Origin: Scolanthus callimorphus
Lineage: Eukaryota > Cnidaria > Anthozoa > Actiniaria > Edwardsiidae
Direction: 5' to 3'
Length of the DNA stretch: 64,000 bases
Assembly: GCA_033964015.1 (NCBI GenBank)
Contig: CM066915.1
Span: forward strand, 2,877,942-2,941,941
A program made the translations under genes and the position numbers. This document shows, in pieces, positions 63,514 to 64,000 of the stretch. The number at the start of each line of letters is the position of its first letter. The first letter of the stretch is position 1. The notes beneath the pieces are model-generated. The model was given only the letters and a program-made list of their open reading frames with translations. It had not been told where the DNA came from and made no database searches.

Positions 63514-64000
63514 TTCCGAATTTGTCACCTCATGACTTCTCTTTATTATTGCAACAAGGTATTTATTTGCACAGTGCAGTATTAAAGTGCGACATTACAT
63601 GACACTAGTGACTATTACCTCCAAGGCCTCCGTGTTATTGCTCTACTAGTATTGAGCGCAAGGCTATTCCACAGCCGTTTTAATTGATCTCGTGATAAAT
63701 TCAAATTTGAAGATCTAAGTCCTAAGGAACTTCTCATGTTCTGAATGGGTGTGCCTAGACCTTAGACCTCCTGTGATGCTTACAAAGTTCAGACCCTGAT
63801 TTTAGACCCTGAGTGTAGACCCTTATTTAGCAAAGTTGTTACCGACGTGACTTCTGTGACGCCTGTATCCCAGATCCCAGATTTAAATTTTTAGAGCGTG
63901 AAAATTCTACAAAATTTGACCTTCCAAATTTAAAAGTTCGATAACTTTTGAACAAAGCAAAATTAAAAAAAAAAACAGACACGGTTTTTGAGAAACACTA
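63514..64000. repeat. Right-edge flank, matching the window start
   Basis: This corresponds to 215-640 in direct orientation ('gcacagtgcagtattaaa', 'catgttctgaatgggtgtg', 'tttagaccctga'). No gene is seen. Confidence 0.75.

Overview
This is a eukaryotic, intron-containing, repeat-dense nuclear window. It is AT-rich and has no operons, Shine-Dalgarno sites or bacterial genes. The class A GPCR cluster, the VIT/VWA (VWA5A-like) gene, the Ngaro-type tyrosine-recombinase retrotransposon with an SGNH hydrolase ORF, and the many short TIR elements suit an anthozoan cnidarian, probably a stony coral. That assignment is inference. LAYOUT: 1-0.76 kb is flank that recurs at 62.74-63.8 kb. 1.65-4.11 kb is a non-coding element with split direct repeats and a 115-bp minisatellite. 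5.85-6.75 kb is a frameshifted GPCR (- strand). 8.4-12.06 kb is an inverted, partial GPCR unit broken by a MITE and a palindrome-rich 140-bp satellite. 12.1-18.6 kb holds four exons of a conserved hypothetical gene (- strand), whose 4-kb intron is full of nested TIR elements. 20.0-24.5 kb is a three-exon VIT/VWA gene (+). 24.6-29.8 kb has a tRNA-derived repeat, MITEs, a 92-bp minisatellite, a small ORF and a GPCR 3' half. 29.7-36.2 kb is a complete but decayed Ngaro-type retrotransposon (- strand) inserted inside that GPCR. 36.2-51.5 kb and 56.5-62.5 kb hold further copies of a duplicated unit: VWA last exon (+), then minisatellite, then small ORF (-), then GPCR (-). 44.85-47.17 kb is a 2.3-kb TIR element with a 596-bp inverted repeat and a RecQ-like helicase remnant. 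51.7-55.0 kb is a second non-coding split-repeat element. HOW IT FITS TOGETHER: the locus is a cluster of segmental duplications, not a pathway. Six GPCR copies are present, but only 41851-42741 is an intact ORF. Only one VWA gene has its VIT and VWA exons; the others are last-exon fragments that keep the intron acceptor. Paralogous units serve as pre-insertion sites for each other, so several transposon insertions can be dated and their target duplications read directly. Most frame breaks are single-base losses in short homopolymer runs, so some pseudogenes may be assembly errors. The most notable structure is a set of three elements with A1-internal-B1-A2-B2 split direct repeats. Each shares a 4-5 bp core between its target, its internal junction and its end, as expected of tyrosine-recombinase integration. 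Two of the three have no recognisable coding capacity.
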